From assembly GCA_004335635.1 (NCBI GenBank), contig QAXH01005775.1:3866-53765 (forward strand): a stretch of DNA of 49,900 bases. The letters run 5' to 3'. Both the position numbers and the translations under genes were made by a program. This stretch comes from Chloromonas sp. AAM2. Taxonomy: Eukaryota; Chlorophyta; Chlorophyceae; Chlamydomonadales; Chlamydomonadaceae. Below the pieces are notes generated by a model, which saw only the letters and a list, made by a program, of their open reading frames with translations, was not told the DNA's origin and ran no database searches. Below, one piece after another: positions 23,861 to 37,310 of the stretch. Every line of letters begins with the position of its first letter. Within the stretch, counting starts at the first letter, position 1.

Positions 23861-25710
23861 ACCTGTGAGCTTCCAGGGATTTGGGGCCCAGTCATCCAGA
23901 CGTTCCTTGCAGCCAAGCGGTGTTGGCTCGGGCAGTGAGGCTGGGTCTGGCCAGGGCAGGACACTGTTCAAGTGCCGCTTGTCTGACCACTCCTGCAAGG
24001 CAGGACGCTGGTGGAACTCAGCCTCTCTCCCTAGCCAGCGGTGCTGCACAGCTTGGCAAACGTCAGACCGTTGGTAGATACTCTTGACCCGGGGTCAGCA
24101 TACACGATGCACTGTTCCTAATTATACAGCAGCAGCCTCCTAGGTCGGGTTTCGTGCGTGTGGGGCAGGCGGCCACTGGCACTGCTGTTACAGCATTGCA
24201 GCAACAACCTGGTGCCATGTGTGCCATGAGTGCCACGTGCGATTATTTGAGGTGCTGATCATTCGCATCCTTCCCCACGTTATAGTCCAGTCTTTGGTGC
24301 TAGGCATTCCTCACCACATGCCTGGGGGAATCCTCAGCTTCAAATCAATCTTGGATCTGCCTGGCGAGTCAGTGATTGCAGACGGGCAACTGTATTTCTT
24401 ATATCCTTGACCCAAGGGGGATTGTTCCAATGCAGCGGTTCGACTCTTGAATCAGTCTACGGCAGCGTGGCACTGTTAACAGCTTTGTAGGGTTCAACTG
24501 CAAGGTTGCGTCCCGTTTGTTCATGTACAATGATCAAGTATGTGTGCATGGCCTTGCCAACTGAGTGGTAGTCATTTGATCGTGTCAAAGCAGGCAGGAG
24601 ACAAGTTGGTTGCAGCTTTAGGTTGCCTCGTAGTTCCAGGCCAGGACTTTACAGACAGTAGGGCTCTCAGGCGTAGGTCTGCAATTCAACTTACCTGTGT
24701 TCCAGTTGACCAAGATTTGAGGGCGTGCCACAATCAGCGCACTTCCCGCGGTTGTTGTGCATTGTATGCTTCCGTAGTTTGATGTGTTATCTTTAAAAGA
24801 TAAACAAGAACTATGCGCATGGCAATACTAAAGCCAGGGCTTGTCAGCACGTGTAAGGGAAGGGATTGCGGTCAGCAGGCATAGGACTGGCCAGAGCCGC
24901 TGTGTCTCGTGCTGCTGCTGGACAGCTGATGACCAAGCCAGCCATGTCGTCACAGTGTCTGCTCGCACGTGGGTGGCAGAGCGGCACCGCACTGCAGCTG
25001 TAGTGTAAATGTCAGTGCACTGCGTTTGCATCGGTGCCTGATGTGGCAACCTCACACGTGACATGCAGCCAGTGTGCAGCTCCTAGGTAGTGGCATTGTT
25101 GGGTAGCTGTGCTTAACATCGAGCTAAGTTGGCATGGTCAAGCATACACGCGAGTCAAGCATACCCGAGATACCCGAGATAATCACTTGACAGACATGGG
25201 ATATACAATCAATCGCTCTGGCTAGCAACATGTATCTCTGAAAACAACAATTGTGTATATACAGAGCACAACAACGCCCCTCAAGACAGCTAATGCTCAC
25301 AGTTCAAAACCGTTGTAAGGCCTGCAGCAACTCGATGTGTGTTGATTGCCTTCTAGCACTCGATGACACCTGATGACATCCCGCCTTCCCGCCTGTTTTT
25401 TTTTTGCCATTCTGCTTCTTTCCTGCATGGCTCCAGACAGACTGAACAACTCAGTACAACTTTTGCGGCCGCCAACTTTTGCAGCCATTTTCGGACCCTG
25501 CCCACCCGCCTGTGAACGTGTTTTCTGGGGCTGGTTTCATCCGACACTGCCCACAGCTGATCCACCTCTCGTCCCACGGGTTCTGCCTGTTTGTTTGTGC
25601 CTGGGCCCCTGCAGCTGTCGATTTGAATCGGAAACGGACCCGCCACTGTGTTCTTCTGCCTCGTTTGGCTTGGCAAGACACTCACGACCAGACTGCGTGG
25701 CTAGGTTAAA
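23861..25710. other. 1.85-kb intergenic spacer, no gene seen
   Basis: Between the UKL stop and the next start codon I find only short frames without recognisable domains or coherent splice chains. A T-run sits near 25397-25407 and short direct repeats (CGAGTCAAGCATA-like) near 25135-25180. It should hold the UKL 3' UTR and the promoter and 5' UTR of the next gene. Confidence 0.55.
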
Positions 25711-28700
25711 ATGGCGTATCAGGTAAGGAGTTGGTGGGGCGACCGGCGTATCTTCCACCTGCCTTTCCGATCGTTGCACTTTCCAATGTTTTGCCTCTCT
25801 CATCTCAGGTGCCGCTCTCTGTGCCGCTGTGGACGTCATCTGAATCGGAAGACGAGGTAAAGCCAGCTAGCCGCACCTCAGATCGCCTGCATGACAGACT
25901 GGTCTGCATGGCAGATTGTGTACATCACTCCATGCGTTCTGTGCCCGCTCAGGTGGACCATGCCAATGGTGCCATGAGAAGCACCCCGCTGCATCAGCAC
26001 CAGGCCACAGCGCGCCGGAGGCGTTCCAGCCAGCAGACTGCAGAGGTGGACTGGCGGGTGCAAGCTGCTGCTGCTGGGTGGACACCCCCGTCTGGAGCGC
26101 GTTATGCATCTGAAGGCCTGCCAGAGAGTGGTAAGCACGGCTTACTGTTTCTGTTTACTGAACACATTCTACTGTGTTCAGCACCATGCTTCTGGCCAAC
26201 AGCATGAGACAACACATCTAATGGTGGCATGCCCTTTGCCGTGACTGCAGCTGTCGGCCCCAGATCCCCACAAGGCGCCATCGCCAGCACTCGGGACTTG
26301 TACAGAAGCAGTGGCAGCTGTCCAAGGATGAGCAGAGAATGGGAATGGAGCTCCATACAACCTCCCACCACTGCACTTGACAGCGAGCACATGTACAGCC
26401 AACTAGAAGGCAGCATAGATGGTCATCAGGCACTGCACAGCGACCCATGCTCACCCTCTCAACCAGGCTCTCATGCTCCTGGCAGTCAGCACAGCTGTGA
26501 TGGTCCTGAATCACACAGACGTGTTCCGACCAGTCAGCATAGCTGTGACGGCTCCTACAGCCAGCCCAACGGCTCTTGGTGGAACTCGAGCGAAACCACG
26601 CCAAGGGAGAGCAGCAGTGGCTGTGCTCAAACCCAGGCACCAGGCCTTGCCAGTAATCATGCTCATCGGACACCAGTTACCAGCCTTGGCCACGCTCAAG
26701 GTCAGGTTGACACAGTACTAGCCCCTGCTGCCTATCCCACTCCACCTATATCTACTCCTGCTATGACAGCTGACACAGCCGGTGCCACTAGCCAATCGCC
26801 TGCTGTGGTGCAGTTGATCAGTTTGTTGCAGGCTGCTGCGGCCTTTAGCCCAGATGCCGGCCCTGCCGCCCCCAATGTTGAGCACATGGTCAGCCTATTG
26901 CAGGCAGCAGCCACCAGCATCGGTACCAGCCATGAGCCAATCAATCGCCAAACCAGTCCCTCTATTGCAGCCCGTCCATCCTTGCATACGCTCGAGACCG
27001 CTGGACGGAGTGTAGGCATTTCTCCATGCCCTGGCCAGCCTCTGCACGGCCGGCTACCCAACATGGCCCAGCCTAGCCCACATGCAACAGTCCAGCAGCC
27101 TGACATGAGTCCATACCGTCCAGGCAGAATCAGCCATGATGTGCTGACCTCGGCAAGAAGACCAGACCAGTCCAAACAGCACCAGTCGCCATCAAAAATG
27201 ACAGCCAGAGAAGCAGAGTTCATGCAGCACACATCATTGCATGAGCAAGAGTGCAGCTCCTGCTTGCCTGCCATGGCACAGTTGGTGGCTGCTGTAGATG
27301 AGACCTGGGATTGCAACATTGATGACACGTCATGTGCTGAGGAGATGAGGCCCATAGAAAATGGCTCAGCTGATGTGTATCCACAGCCACATGTTTCTTT
27401 GGATGAGCATCATCCACTCAAACACATGGAGCAGGAGACCGGGCTGCCAGAAGAAAGCATCCGCATAGCAGATGTGCCTGACCCGGATTCACAGCCATCT
27501 CTTTCGCATGAGACAACACCAGATGCAGCTTCGGTTTTGGAATCGGTTGCACGTGAACCAATCCCTCCCCCTGCACTGCTGTTGGTGAACGACATGCCCC
27601 CGGCGCAGCCCGAGATCACACCCGCCACACCCTTACCAACACCGCAGCCACTGCATGGCAGACATGCAGCACACAGCCGGAGCATGAAATATGACAGCGC
27701 AGCGGCAGCGGCATGCGTCAAACAGCAGCATGGTGAACAGAAGGGCACGGCGGAGCGACGATGGGGTTTTGGTGCGGGCCTGTGCAGGGCGATGTGTGTG
27801 GTGCTGCTCCTTTTGGGCCTCATTGGCAGTGGAGGCCTGCTGCTGACGGCAACAAATAGGTGAGCATCTGTCAACTGCCAGGTAGACTGGCCTCAGTGCG
27901 GTTTACGACCTGGTCCATGACAGCAGGCCTGTATGCTGGCACCAGCAAACGATACTTGATGCAGGCTGTATGTATGGTTTTGGCCAGCCAAACAATGCGT
28001 GTGCGTATGCATTCTATCTTCTCTCTCGTCCCTTTTGGCATGAGACCAACAGCTACTTGTCCTGTGTGCATGCTGCGCAGATCCCACCCTCTGCACTGGC
28101 AATGGCCCAACCACACATCGCTCTCAAGCCTCCCACACACATTCACAACCTACCTCAGCACTTTCCGGCTCAAACACGCACAACAGCTACTCAACAGGCT
28201 CACCAGTCACGACCCACCCACCCGGAAACTCGACCCACCATGTGATGCCCTTGATGCCCACACCCCCACCTCAGGCTGCTCACCTGCCGATCAACCACCT
28301 AGTTACACTCCTGCTACTTCCGCCTACAACATTGCTTTATCTACCCAGACCGCTCCAGACATGCCAGCAGAATCACACGACATTCTTCGTCTTGATGAGC
28401 CGACCAACCCCATGGTACTGCTCAGTGGTAACGTGCCAGAGCATGCACAAGACAGAGAGCTGGACGCAGTGCTGCAGGCAGGGGTCAGCAGCAGTGAGGA
28501 GCTTGCAACAGCCACAGGACATCATGATGCGAGTAGCAGCAGCAGCAGCGATCGCATGGAGAGGAAAGGAAGCCTAGTGCACACCGATGCTGACCTACTC
28601 AGCTCTACAGAACACCTCGCTGGCAATGCTGTCATGCTTGGGGAGGCTATGAGTGCCGAGTGGCAGGCAATAATCCGAAGTCAGCACAGCATATCCGAGG

Positions 28701-29722
28701 AAATACACGATTCAGTCTTGTCAGAGCCTGTGCTGTTGTCTGAAAAAGAAGCGCAGCTGGACTCAATCGCAGCAGAGTCAGCAGGTGTGGTTGGAGCTGC
28801 TCAGCAACCTACTGCTGCTACACAAGCAACAGCTGCTGAATCAAGTGAGCCCCAAGCATCAGCACAAACTACTGCGGAGGAGCTTCAAGCCGCAAGCCAC
28901 AGCAGAGACTCATCAACCACAGCAGACATCTCCATCGCAGACCATGCCACACCCACAGGCATCCCAAACACCGAGTATGACGCAGGCATTGCCACACGCA
29001 CACGCCCTGCACTGATTGAGTATGGCCCAGGCCATGCCACAGCCATTGAGCTGCCAAACAATGCCTTGCCAGGCGAGCAGGTGCCTGGGCATGATGGTAA
29101 TGCAGCCGAGCCACCAGCTCAAGGCCACGCCGCTGCTGCTTCGCACCCTACCTCAGCCCAAACCACTGCCACTGCGGCTCCAGATGCAGGTACAGGCGAA
29201 GACGCAGAAGTAGCCTTCTATTCACATACAGCTGCAGACGCAGTCGCAGCTCCAGGTTCAGACACAGCTGAAGATGTGGTCGATCCGGCAGCAACAACAG
29301 CAGCCAAGCATGCAGTTGTAAGTGTTCCTTTGGAGCTCTCAACTGCACATGTGTCGGCTACCCTCTGGCAAGCCCTGCGTGCGCCTGCAGCTCCAGACTC
29401 ATGGGTGGCAGCCGCAGCTGGTACTGTAGCTGCACTGCAAGTGCTGATTGTTCAACATGTGTATGCTGTGTTGGGAGTGGCTGCGATGGCACAAATATTG
29501 ATAGCCGTGCTAGTGCTTGGTGCCATGGCAACCCGGTCACGCAAACTATCTGCAAGAATCGCTCAGGAGTCAAAGAAGGGTCCAGAGGTTTCCAGCTTAG
29601 CCCACAGAGGCAGTGAGGCTTTGAACGCACAGCCTGGGAAGGAAGCATGTGCCGGGGAGGGGGCGGTGGGTGTGCTGCCTGCGGGAACACGTGTGCTGCG
29701 ATTCAAGTCCTGGGAATGCTAG
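25711..29722 (+). CDS. Large Ser/Ala/Gln-rich protein with internal and C-terminal membrane segments, unknown function
   Basis: Five exons: 25711-25722 (only MAYQ), 25809-25856, 25953-26130, 26251-27859 and 28081-29722. They total 3489 nt with continuous phase, giving 1162 aa. I chose this start because the 12-nt exon supplies an ATG in a good context (AAAATGG), ends in a GTAAGG donor and joins in frame. The protein is mostly low-complexity and probably disordered, rich in Ser, Pro, Gln, His and Ala. Visible internal duplications are SQHSCDG (twice) and a SLLQAAA helix (twice, about 265-315). A transmembrane helix (MCVVLLLLGLIGSGGLLL) lies near residues 590-612. Two hydrophobic segments near 1065-1095 (LQVLIVQHVYAVLGVAAM and ILIAVLVLGAMA) may form a hairpin. 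A basic tail follows, ending RVLRFKSWEC. I recognise no family. A membrane anchor or scaffold is possible but unsupported. Confidence 0.6.
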
Positions 29723-31284
29723 TTGTGCCAGAAAGCCTTACACCTCCATTTGGATAGTTACCTGCTCAGCAAAAAAAAGAAGTTTGCCAGTTCGCTCGGT
29801 GACCTTGGCCCTGCAATCGCACCTGCAAAGCCAAGGGGCGCACAGGGGACACGATATCTCGCATCGCACGTCTCTTTTTTGCCAGAGGCCTGGTATTGCC
29901 TTCCAGTCCTGAGGGACGGTTACAGACAAGCAACAGTAGTAGTAGTGACTTGAATCGTTGGTTACATGAGCTATGGTAATAACATGTACCCAGGCCTTGC
30001 ACATGGTAGCATCACCAAGGTCGGCAGGAAATTCTGCTTTGTGATTTGGCGGGCATGGACCCAGCCGTAGTCGTATGGATTGCAAGCAACATCAAATCAC
30101 TGAGCAATGCTGATTGCTGAAAGCATTTCATGTGTTTGTCTAAGGCCATTTTTGTTTGTCTGACTCATCCAGCGGTTACCAACGCTGGCACAGCCGATTT
30201 CTTGTATTGTGTCTAGTGTGGAACAAATAGATATTGCGGCTGTCACATGTTTCTGTTGTAGACCGAGCCTGCTGGGTGGCAGAAGTTGATTGCCTGCGTG
30301 GCAGCTGGCAAATCTTTTAGTGTTGCCTTGTTTGAGCCCTGAAAGCGCTTCATGTGCCTGCCAAGGACAATTTTTGCGTGTCCAACAAATCTTGAGGTTT
30401 TGTTTTTGTCACACACTTTGTTTGATTTCTTGGTGACGGAGTCTGCTGGATTGCAAAAGCTGATTCTATCTGCACTTGTGCTTGCACTGAGCAAATCGTC
30501 CAGTGTGAAATGTCCCTCAGCAGGTAACTCAGTGTGCTGTCTACCTCAATGGCAGTCCGCACGTGATGGTTCAGTTGTCCACTCAAACTGGCCCCCTTAC
30601 GCCCCTGAAATGCCCTTATGACAATGTCGGTGGTCCTGTTGTTCATTCATTCCTCGTGCTTCAGCGCGACTGCAACCACATTCATGGCCTTCAACGGTGA
30701 CCAACCAAAGTACAATGTATTTCTACACCGTAAGCTGATGTATTTGAAGTGATCTTGGCCGATTGACGGCCTAAAGTAATGATTGTCGCAGTTTACTGTG
30801 GTGTAGGAATTTCTGTGTGTGTCAGCAGCCAGGAGTGACTTGCTGTTGAAGACGTCGTCAAGTGATACCATCTGGTGTCATGCCTTGCGTGTGCCATTGG
30901 AGTGATGTGTGGTGTGTCCCACAGCGCATGAGAAAGCTGAAGGAAACCCAGAGTGGTGCGTGTGAGACAAACCGCTGCAACATGGTAGGGTTAGGGCCAT
31001 AGCAACAGTAGCACAGGACTTCCAGCAGAAAGGTTGGTGATGAAACCCAAACAGTTCAGTTCAGTGAGTCCACACAAGAGGCTTGCAGAACCCCAAATAG
31101 GATACGAGGTCTCCTAATGGAGCTGTTTACTCCATGACATGACAAATGACAGCTTGACTACCATATATGCATTTCCTTCTGCTGATTTCGCTGCTCGGAG
31201 CCAGTTTGCTTGACATGCAAACGTATGAGGTGCTTAACAGAGGTAGTTCACATGCTAGCCAGTGTGGGCGGGCATTACAGCAAG
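29723..31284. other. Convergent 3' spacer with degenerate duplication
   Basis: This 1.56-kb stretch lies between the stop of gene 6 and that of the MYND gene. I find no gene. Blocks around 30060-30300 recur in diverged form around 30280-30480: GAAAGC[AG][TC]TTCATGTG, then CAxTTTTTG, then G[CT]CTGCTGG and AAGxTGATT. This suggests an old tandem duplication or a transposon relic. Confidence 0.5.
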
Positions 31285-34200
31285 TCAGGATGCTTTCCCC
31301 AGTCCAGTTGCCACTGCATTTTGGCTCTGCAGCAGCTTGCATTGCGCCTTGTGCACGTCAGCCCAGTGCGCCAACTGACAGTCCCTGCCGCAGTAAACGG
31401 CAGTGCCGCAGCGCTGGCAAGTTAACAAGCGCGCAGCACGGATGCCACACTCCGCACACCGGTGCAAGGGCGGCGTTGCATTCGTTCCTGCAAGCATGCA
31501 AGGGTAGCTGCTGTTTCTACTGTGCTGACGCGTGCAATTAGGCATGTATCTCACAATCAGTGCAGGCGTAAACGCTTTTTTTTTTTACAATCAAAGGCAT
31601 AAGCAGCAGGTTGCATCCTTTCCGACAGGTCGGATGCTAAACCCCGCAGGATCGGCTGGTTCCCGCACAGACGGAGTCCCCTTGAGATTTATAGTATGCT
31701 TGCTTTGCTGTGCTGTGGGGAATTGATTGATTTGTTACATCAGGGAAGCCGTCAAAGGACATGGGACGGGATGTGTTCTTCCCTGACCAACCCTGAGCAA
31801 GAAGAAACAAGAAAGGCAGAAAGAAAGGCAGAAACAGACCCGAAGCCGGAAAGGATCAAGGCAGGAAGGACGGCAAGCGGCTAAGAAAGGAACAAAAACC
31901 AGGGAGACAGAATGCTGAAGGCTCGCTGGTTTTGTGTGGCTGCACAAGTGAGCTGCGGTGGCTGGTGCCTTACCTGAGTCTGTGGCTATGCCCGTCTCTG
32001 CCTGGTTTCCGTCCTCCCTGTGCCGGCGTGTGGCGGGTCGGTATGGCAACGGACCCCTGCCTCGACTCACGACCTGCAGCAACAAGCCCAGCACTCAGCA
32101 TTCAGCTGTTCCAATGCTGACAGGAAAGCCAAAACCTCCTTGAACTGCCTGTGGTTGACCCTGACAGGATGGTAAGCCTGCCTGTTCATCTTTCTACTGG
32201 TAATGACTTGTCGCAACACCTGCAAGCAAGCCTGTGTGGCCAGGCACGCCAGTGCAAGTTACTGTACACCAACAACTGGTTTCTTGAGTGCTGCCACGCA
32301 ATCGCTGTAAGTATAGCAGGTAACGAGTACATGCAGAGGCGGCCAGACAACTGTACAAGGATCCATGCAATGCTGGCGAGGCATGTTATCCTCCTGCCAG
32401 TACCTTTTGGCTCTCCTGCACGGCTGCGAGGACTAGGTCGCTCCACACAATGAGCCGCGGCAACTGTGTCTCGATGTACGCCTGTGAAAACCATTGGAAC
32501 AGCGAGGGCTGCTTTCACAGGACTGTTTGAATCCCTGGGCGACGACAAGTTCAAGACCCTTGCATGGTGGCCTTGGATGTTGAATCTTGAATTCTGATTG
32601 GCCCCAAAACTGACGGTCATGTCAAACTGTTTTATACTATGACCTCCAACCCACACAGGACCAGGCAGGCGTACCTGGAGTTCACTCTTGTCCTCATGGG
32701 CCGCTGCCTCCAGGTCAGGCAGAGACCGGCCCACAGAGTTAAGGGCGTCACACATCACACCTAAGGCAGAAACGGATCACATTCAGTCACGAAGAAATGC
32801 ACTTTACCGGCAAGAGACACTGTGTAACGTGCACACTAAGTAACGCACGGTGTATGTGACGGTGTATGAATGTGTGCAGTTGTAGATGACTACAAAAGGT
32901 CAACACTTCCAGCAGCAATGCAGATCGCAGTCCTCTGGTCTCGGCGCTTGATTGGAAAATTACACCAGGTTTTGGTTGCAGACAATGTGAGACATCCTGG
33001 CTAGACCCTCCCTAACCCAGCGCTCACCAGCCACTGTGGCAAAGAATTTCTGGAACTCTCCATCCCGGTAAAAACGTGCACCAATCTCAGTAGCCACGTG
33101 ATCATCCTGACTGGAGATGGCGCAGCCTTTGAATATGTTGTCCAAACCCCCTTGAGGTGCAGGGTCCCTTGACGGGGGGGTGCTGGCGTGGAGTATGCGC
33201 GTGAAGATGGGCAGGAAGTTGAGACGGTTGAGGGTCGAGTAGAATTGCAAACTGAAGGTAGCCAACTGCAAAGGAGGGTGCATGTGGGCGGCGTGTGCAG
33301 GTTGAGGTTCTAAGGTGGTGTTTCAAGCAGTTTTATGCTAATTGCTGCTAATGACTAGTAACAGCATTGCTGGTTGCCAACCACAGCAGAACATGGCGAG
33401 CAGCATGTGATGTGAAATCTGTGCAACATGACGTTTTGAGGTGAAGTGAAGATGCATGCCCGCTGAACAGGAGCACCACCAAAGGTTGCGCCAGAACAAC
33501 AGCAGTGCAGCCCTGAGTTACCAAGACCGGATGGTCAAGGAGAAGCTCCTAGGCCTGCCACCCACTCCAGCCCGGCACAAACTATGGCTGTGGGCATCTC
33601 ATCGGTTAATACCAAACTGGCAATTCGCAATGCACGTCATCTGGCCTCGCCTCAGAGTCACTCTGCAGCTCACCTCTATAATGTCCTCCTGTCTCTTGCT
33701 GCAGCAGAGCGGCAGCACCAGCAGCAGCAGCAGGTTGCGCAGCGCTATGTCCACATGCCTGCGGGCACCCGGCCGCACTAAAAGCATCAACCCATCATTG
33801 TTGCATGGCAAATTACACACCAGCACTAGCGCCACACCAACACCAGCACCACACGAGCACCAGCGCGCTTGGCCTGACCATGCTTGCAGCTGGGAAGAAC
33901 CCATCAAAATTACATTTAATCATTGGCTGCCAAACAGCGGCGAGAAACGCGGCCTGATTGCGTTGCTACCGCTGCCATCCCGTTCCAGAGCCTGGCGTTA
34001 CCTGGTTTCCGGACATTCCACGTGGTCAAGCAGCGAGTTGTTATATAGTGTGCCTGTGATCGTATCCAGGGCCACTCTCAACGCCTCCAGTCGCCCCGGG
34101 GCCAGCAGCCAGGCGCCCGACACAGACAGACTGGCGCCGTCCAGTGTCATCTGGCCGCCAGGCGCGTTGACTGCATACACGAGCAAGGAAAGAGGCATAC

Positions 34201-37200
34201 ATCAAGTTCAAGCAGCGCCATCAGCAAGTTAAGCTAAGCGCTTTGAAACTTGATGCATCCTACAGCTGAAAAAGCGTTCCAGATGTACAAAGACACACAC
34301 GGAGCCAGGCAACCTTGCACCCGATTGAAATGTCCTCAAAATCAACAGACATGTACCTTGCTACTTCCGAAACATGCCTACATTTCCATGCCACGGATAC
34401 ATCAAGACTCACATACACCGGAGCCGAAGCCCACGTAAGTGACCGCTGCCGCCAGCAGCTGCGTGTACAGCTCCCCGCAGCTCTGTCCCTTGGCCGCCCC
34501 CCAGGGCTCGTGTGGGTCAGGCAGGTGGGTGGCCGGGGACAGGCTGAGCAGCTGTAGCGCGCGACCGGGCAGGTCAGCCTGGGAACACAGCTTGCGCACA
34601 GCACTGCGCAAGCAAGGAGGCAGCGATACTACTTCTCAGTCATGTTAGGTGTGTTAGTTGTGTCACTTTGATCAGTAGTTCCAGTCGATCCCTAGGGCAA
34701 GATGCCAAGTGCTGCTGATGGAAGTGCATTCGTGACATAGAGGTGATGTCGGTGCAGCGCCGTCAGGATTAGATCGCTCCTCTGCACCAGCCTAGACTCT
34801 GAACCAGTTGTTGATAACCCACAGAGGCAGCTGGGCAGCACCGCAAGCTGTGCAAGCTATGCAAGAGCAGTATGCAAGAAGCCTCGTAATTATGAAGTCT
34901 AACCACGTGGGGTGATCTCAACAACTAACAAACAATCTGACAGAATTCGTCATGCTGCAGTGTCCACTCACTCGCTGTGCGGCAGTCCCTTGACCTGCAG
35001 TGTGAACAGGCAGCGCAGAGCCCGCGTGCACGTGATCAGGCCCCGCTGGCCGAACAGCGCCTCGGGGCTGACGGCCGCGTAGACCAGGTGCGACAGCAGC
35101 GCCGCCGGTGCGGGACCGGTGGTCAGATGCTCCAGGCCGCAGACAGCATCTGCAGAGAAGCGTATTCACAGCGTGGACCAGTCAGTGGCATGGCTTCAAT
35201 GACTCTTATTCGAATTTATCCTATTGTTCTAAATGAACTATTCTTGTCGAAGAAAATGTACCCTGTTATTGATACCAACCACCACTGCCCACAAGGCCAG
35301 GCTATGGCAACAAGCCCTCACAGACTTCTGGTTGGGCTGGACGCAAGTGTGTTTAGTGGTGTGCTAACCACTGCCTGTGTTGTACTTTGATGAGAAATAG
35401 CTTTTTTGCAGTCAGAGAGAACAGCTTGGCGAGTTGTCTTGTAGATTTGCCACTAGGTACGTGATCTCGATCATCGCTCGACCCTACTAGTGACCTGCTA
35501 GCCGTGCCTGACACCCACCTGGTGGCTGAGTAAGGCTGTGACCCTTTCCTTGCTCGTACCTTGGTGGTGTCAATTGAGAACAGTGGCTAGACAGGCCTGC
35601 TTCCACTACAAGTACAAGGCTTGGTACATCATCTTATTGATACCGGTACATTTGGTTTCATAGGGTGTCGAAGGCAATGGTATGGTTTGCAGCAGCTGCT
35701 TAAGAGCGCTTGATCCATGTCATCGTGTATGCACTCCTCACGGTGCATGTCACACAGGACAAGACAGGCGCACTATTTCATGGCTTAATATACCCAACAG
35801 GCTGTCATCCCTTGTAAGTAGGTACTGTGCCTTGCCACTTCCAGTACCCCTGTGTGAGTCACCATTGGCATGGCCCACCTTGAGCGGTCTCCGGACTCCT
35901 GCCGCCCATCTCACACGCGCCCGCCACATCCCAGAAGCATGACACAATCAAATGAGACGTTAGTGACGGCAGGGATGCATGCCTGCAAGCAGCACGCAGC
36001 ACAGAACAAGTCTATGCTGCTTAAAGTGAATCTTTGCAATGCCCTGCTGCTGATGTGAACCAACCCAGGCGTGGACAGACAAAATGCATGTTGAGTATAT
36101 TTTGACTACGTGCGTCAGCGTATCCCTACTTTCTACGGCATGGCACACCCCTGCGAGCGAAGCATGTCAGGTACGGCAGCTGTATAGGTGCAGGACTGGC
36201 GCCCATACCCCAGGCTGCGACTCACTGTTTGATTTTGTGAACCTCTACACTCTCCCTTGGTCTGAGGCTTTTTGCTCTCTCTTGTTGTGCCCCCACACTG
36301 CCATCTCAGGCTGTCAGTCTCTGTTCTCTTTAAGACTTCTCTTTAATACTGCCATCTTCTGTTCCACTTGTGGGACGAGACACTCACTCACTCACTCACT
36401 CACTCACTGGACATTTCCTGTGACGCCTGCCACTGCACCGCTCACCGTGTGTGCATCCTTGCAAGTCCTTCAACCAGTTGCCCTCCTGTTTTGTCCGCCA
36501 GGGCACATGTGGTCACAGCTGCTGGGGCCTTCCGCAGCACATGCATCAAGCCGAGGAGCAGCACCTGTGTGCTCTCCTCTCTGGGATCAGCGGTTTCCAG
36601 AAGAGTGACTAGATGTGCCAGGCCTAGCTGTTTGGCCATGGCCTTGCGTCTGGAGGAGATGGCAGACTGGGGGGTGGGGGTTGACAGTGCAGGCAGGCTC
36701 AGGCCCGCCAAGCCTGCACGATCATGGCCGCAGCAGAGACCGATGATGGCATTCAAGTACGCATGGTTGATAGCCATCCAGGCATGACCGGTGTTAATAA
36801 CGTGCGAAGTTATGAGCCACGTTTGACAGGTTGAACGCGGACAAAAACCACGCCTAACATGCATTTGCACCACAGAGAGGCCACTAACCTGTGCTGACCT
36901 TTTGAGTTGCGTGAGACCGCTGATGATGACTATTCTATCATATCATGAGTTCTTGGATTACTACTGCACGGCCTGGCTATTTGTTCCGGGGTACTGTCTC
37001 TGAGAAACTATGACTTCCCATCACGTGGTTGGCATGATGCAGTGCTGGGGATGTGGTAAAGCCCAAAGCTGCTGCCAGAAAAGGCCATGCTGGAACACAA
37101 CACACCTTCATTGATTAGCGTTGCTGATGTGGTTCCTTCTGGCAGCACTCCTCTGAACAGGTCGCCATCAGAGACGCTACGCCCAGGCTCGCCATCATCT

Positions 37201-37310
37201 TCAGGTGCTGATGTGGCAGAAATCAGAGCATCCCACTGCAAAGCTGGCGGCTGTGTAGTAGCGGCCATGGGGATGAACGAGCTAAAACATAGCTGACGTT
37301 CTGCCAACAT
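31285..37310 (-). CDS. Helical protein with C-terminal MYND zinc finger
   Basis: Exons in transcript order: 37310-37106, 36713-36446, 35898-35879 (20 nt, tentative), 35149-34972, 34603-34419, 34170-34002, 33758-33674, 33265-33028, 32760-32675, 32481-32404, 32304-32277 (28 nt, tentative) and 31487-31285. They total 1743 nt, exactly in phase (580 aa). Most of the protein is Leu/Ala-rich helices of ARM-like character, for example ESTQVLLLGLMHVLRKAP, ALLSHLVYAAVSPEALFG, LEALRVALDTITG and HVDIALRNLLLLLVLPLC. The last exon encodes CAEC-x9-CQRC-x5-C-x3-C-x8-H-x3-C, a MYND finger (about residues 525-563), with the usual AHW and HKAQC residues. MYND fingers mediate protein contacts with proline-rich peptides and are numerous in green algae. 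No SET domain is visible. The start is uncertain: ATG 37310 is used, but a later in-frame Met or an upstream exon is possible. Function unknown. Confidence 0.65.
36381..36408. repeat. ACTC tetranucleotide microsatellite
   Basis: Seven tandem ACTC units on the plus strand, just beyond the 3' border (36446) of the second exon of the minus-strand MYND gene, so within the following intron. Confidence 0.9.

Noticed and set aside
27860..28080. Possibility that gene 6 reads straight through as a second gene starting near 27860
   Set aside because: A GTGAGC donor at 27860 and a GCGCAG acceptor ending at 28080 join both long exons in phase. The stretch between has no in-frame ATG-led domain. I keep one gene, but list cDNA as the test.
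32186..32758. 190-codon continuous minus-strand frame
   Set aside because: Only its first part (32675-32760) is coding. The rest is intron read-through, and the next true exon (32404-32481) is in a different frame.
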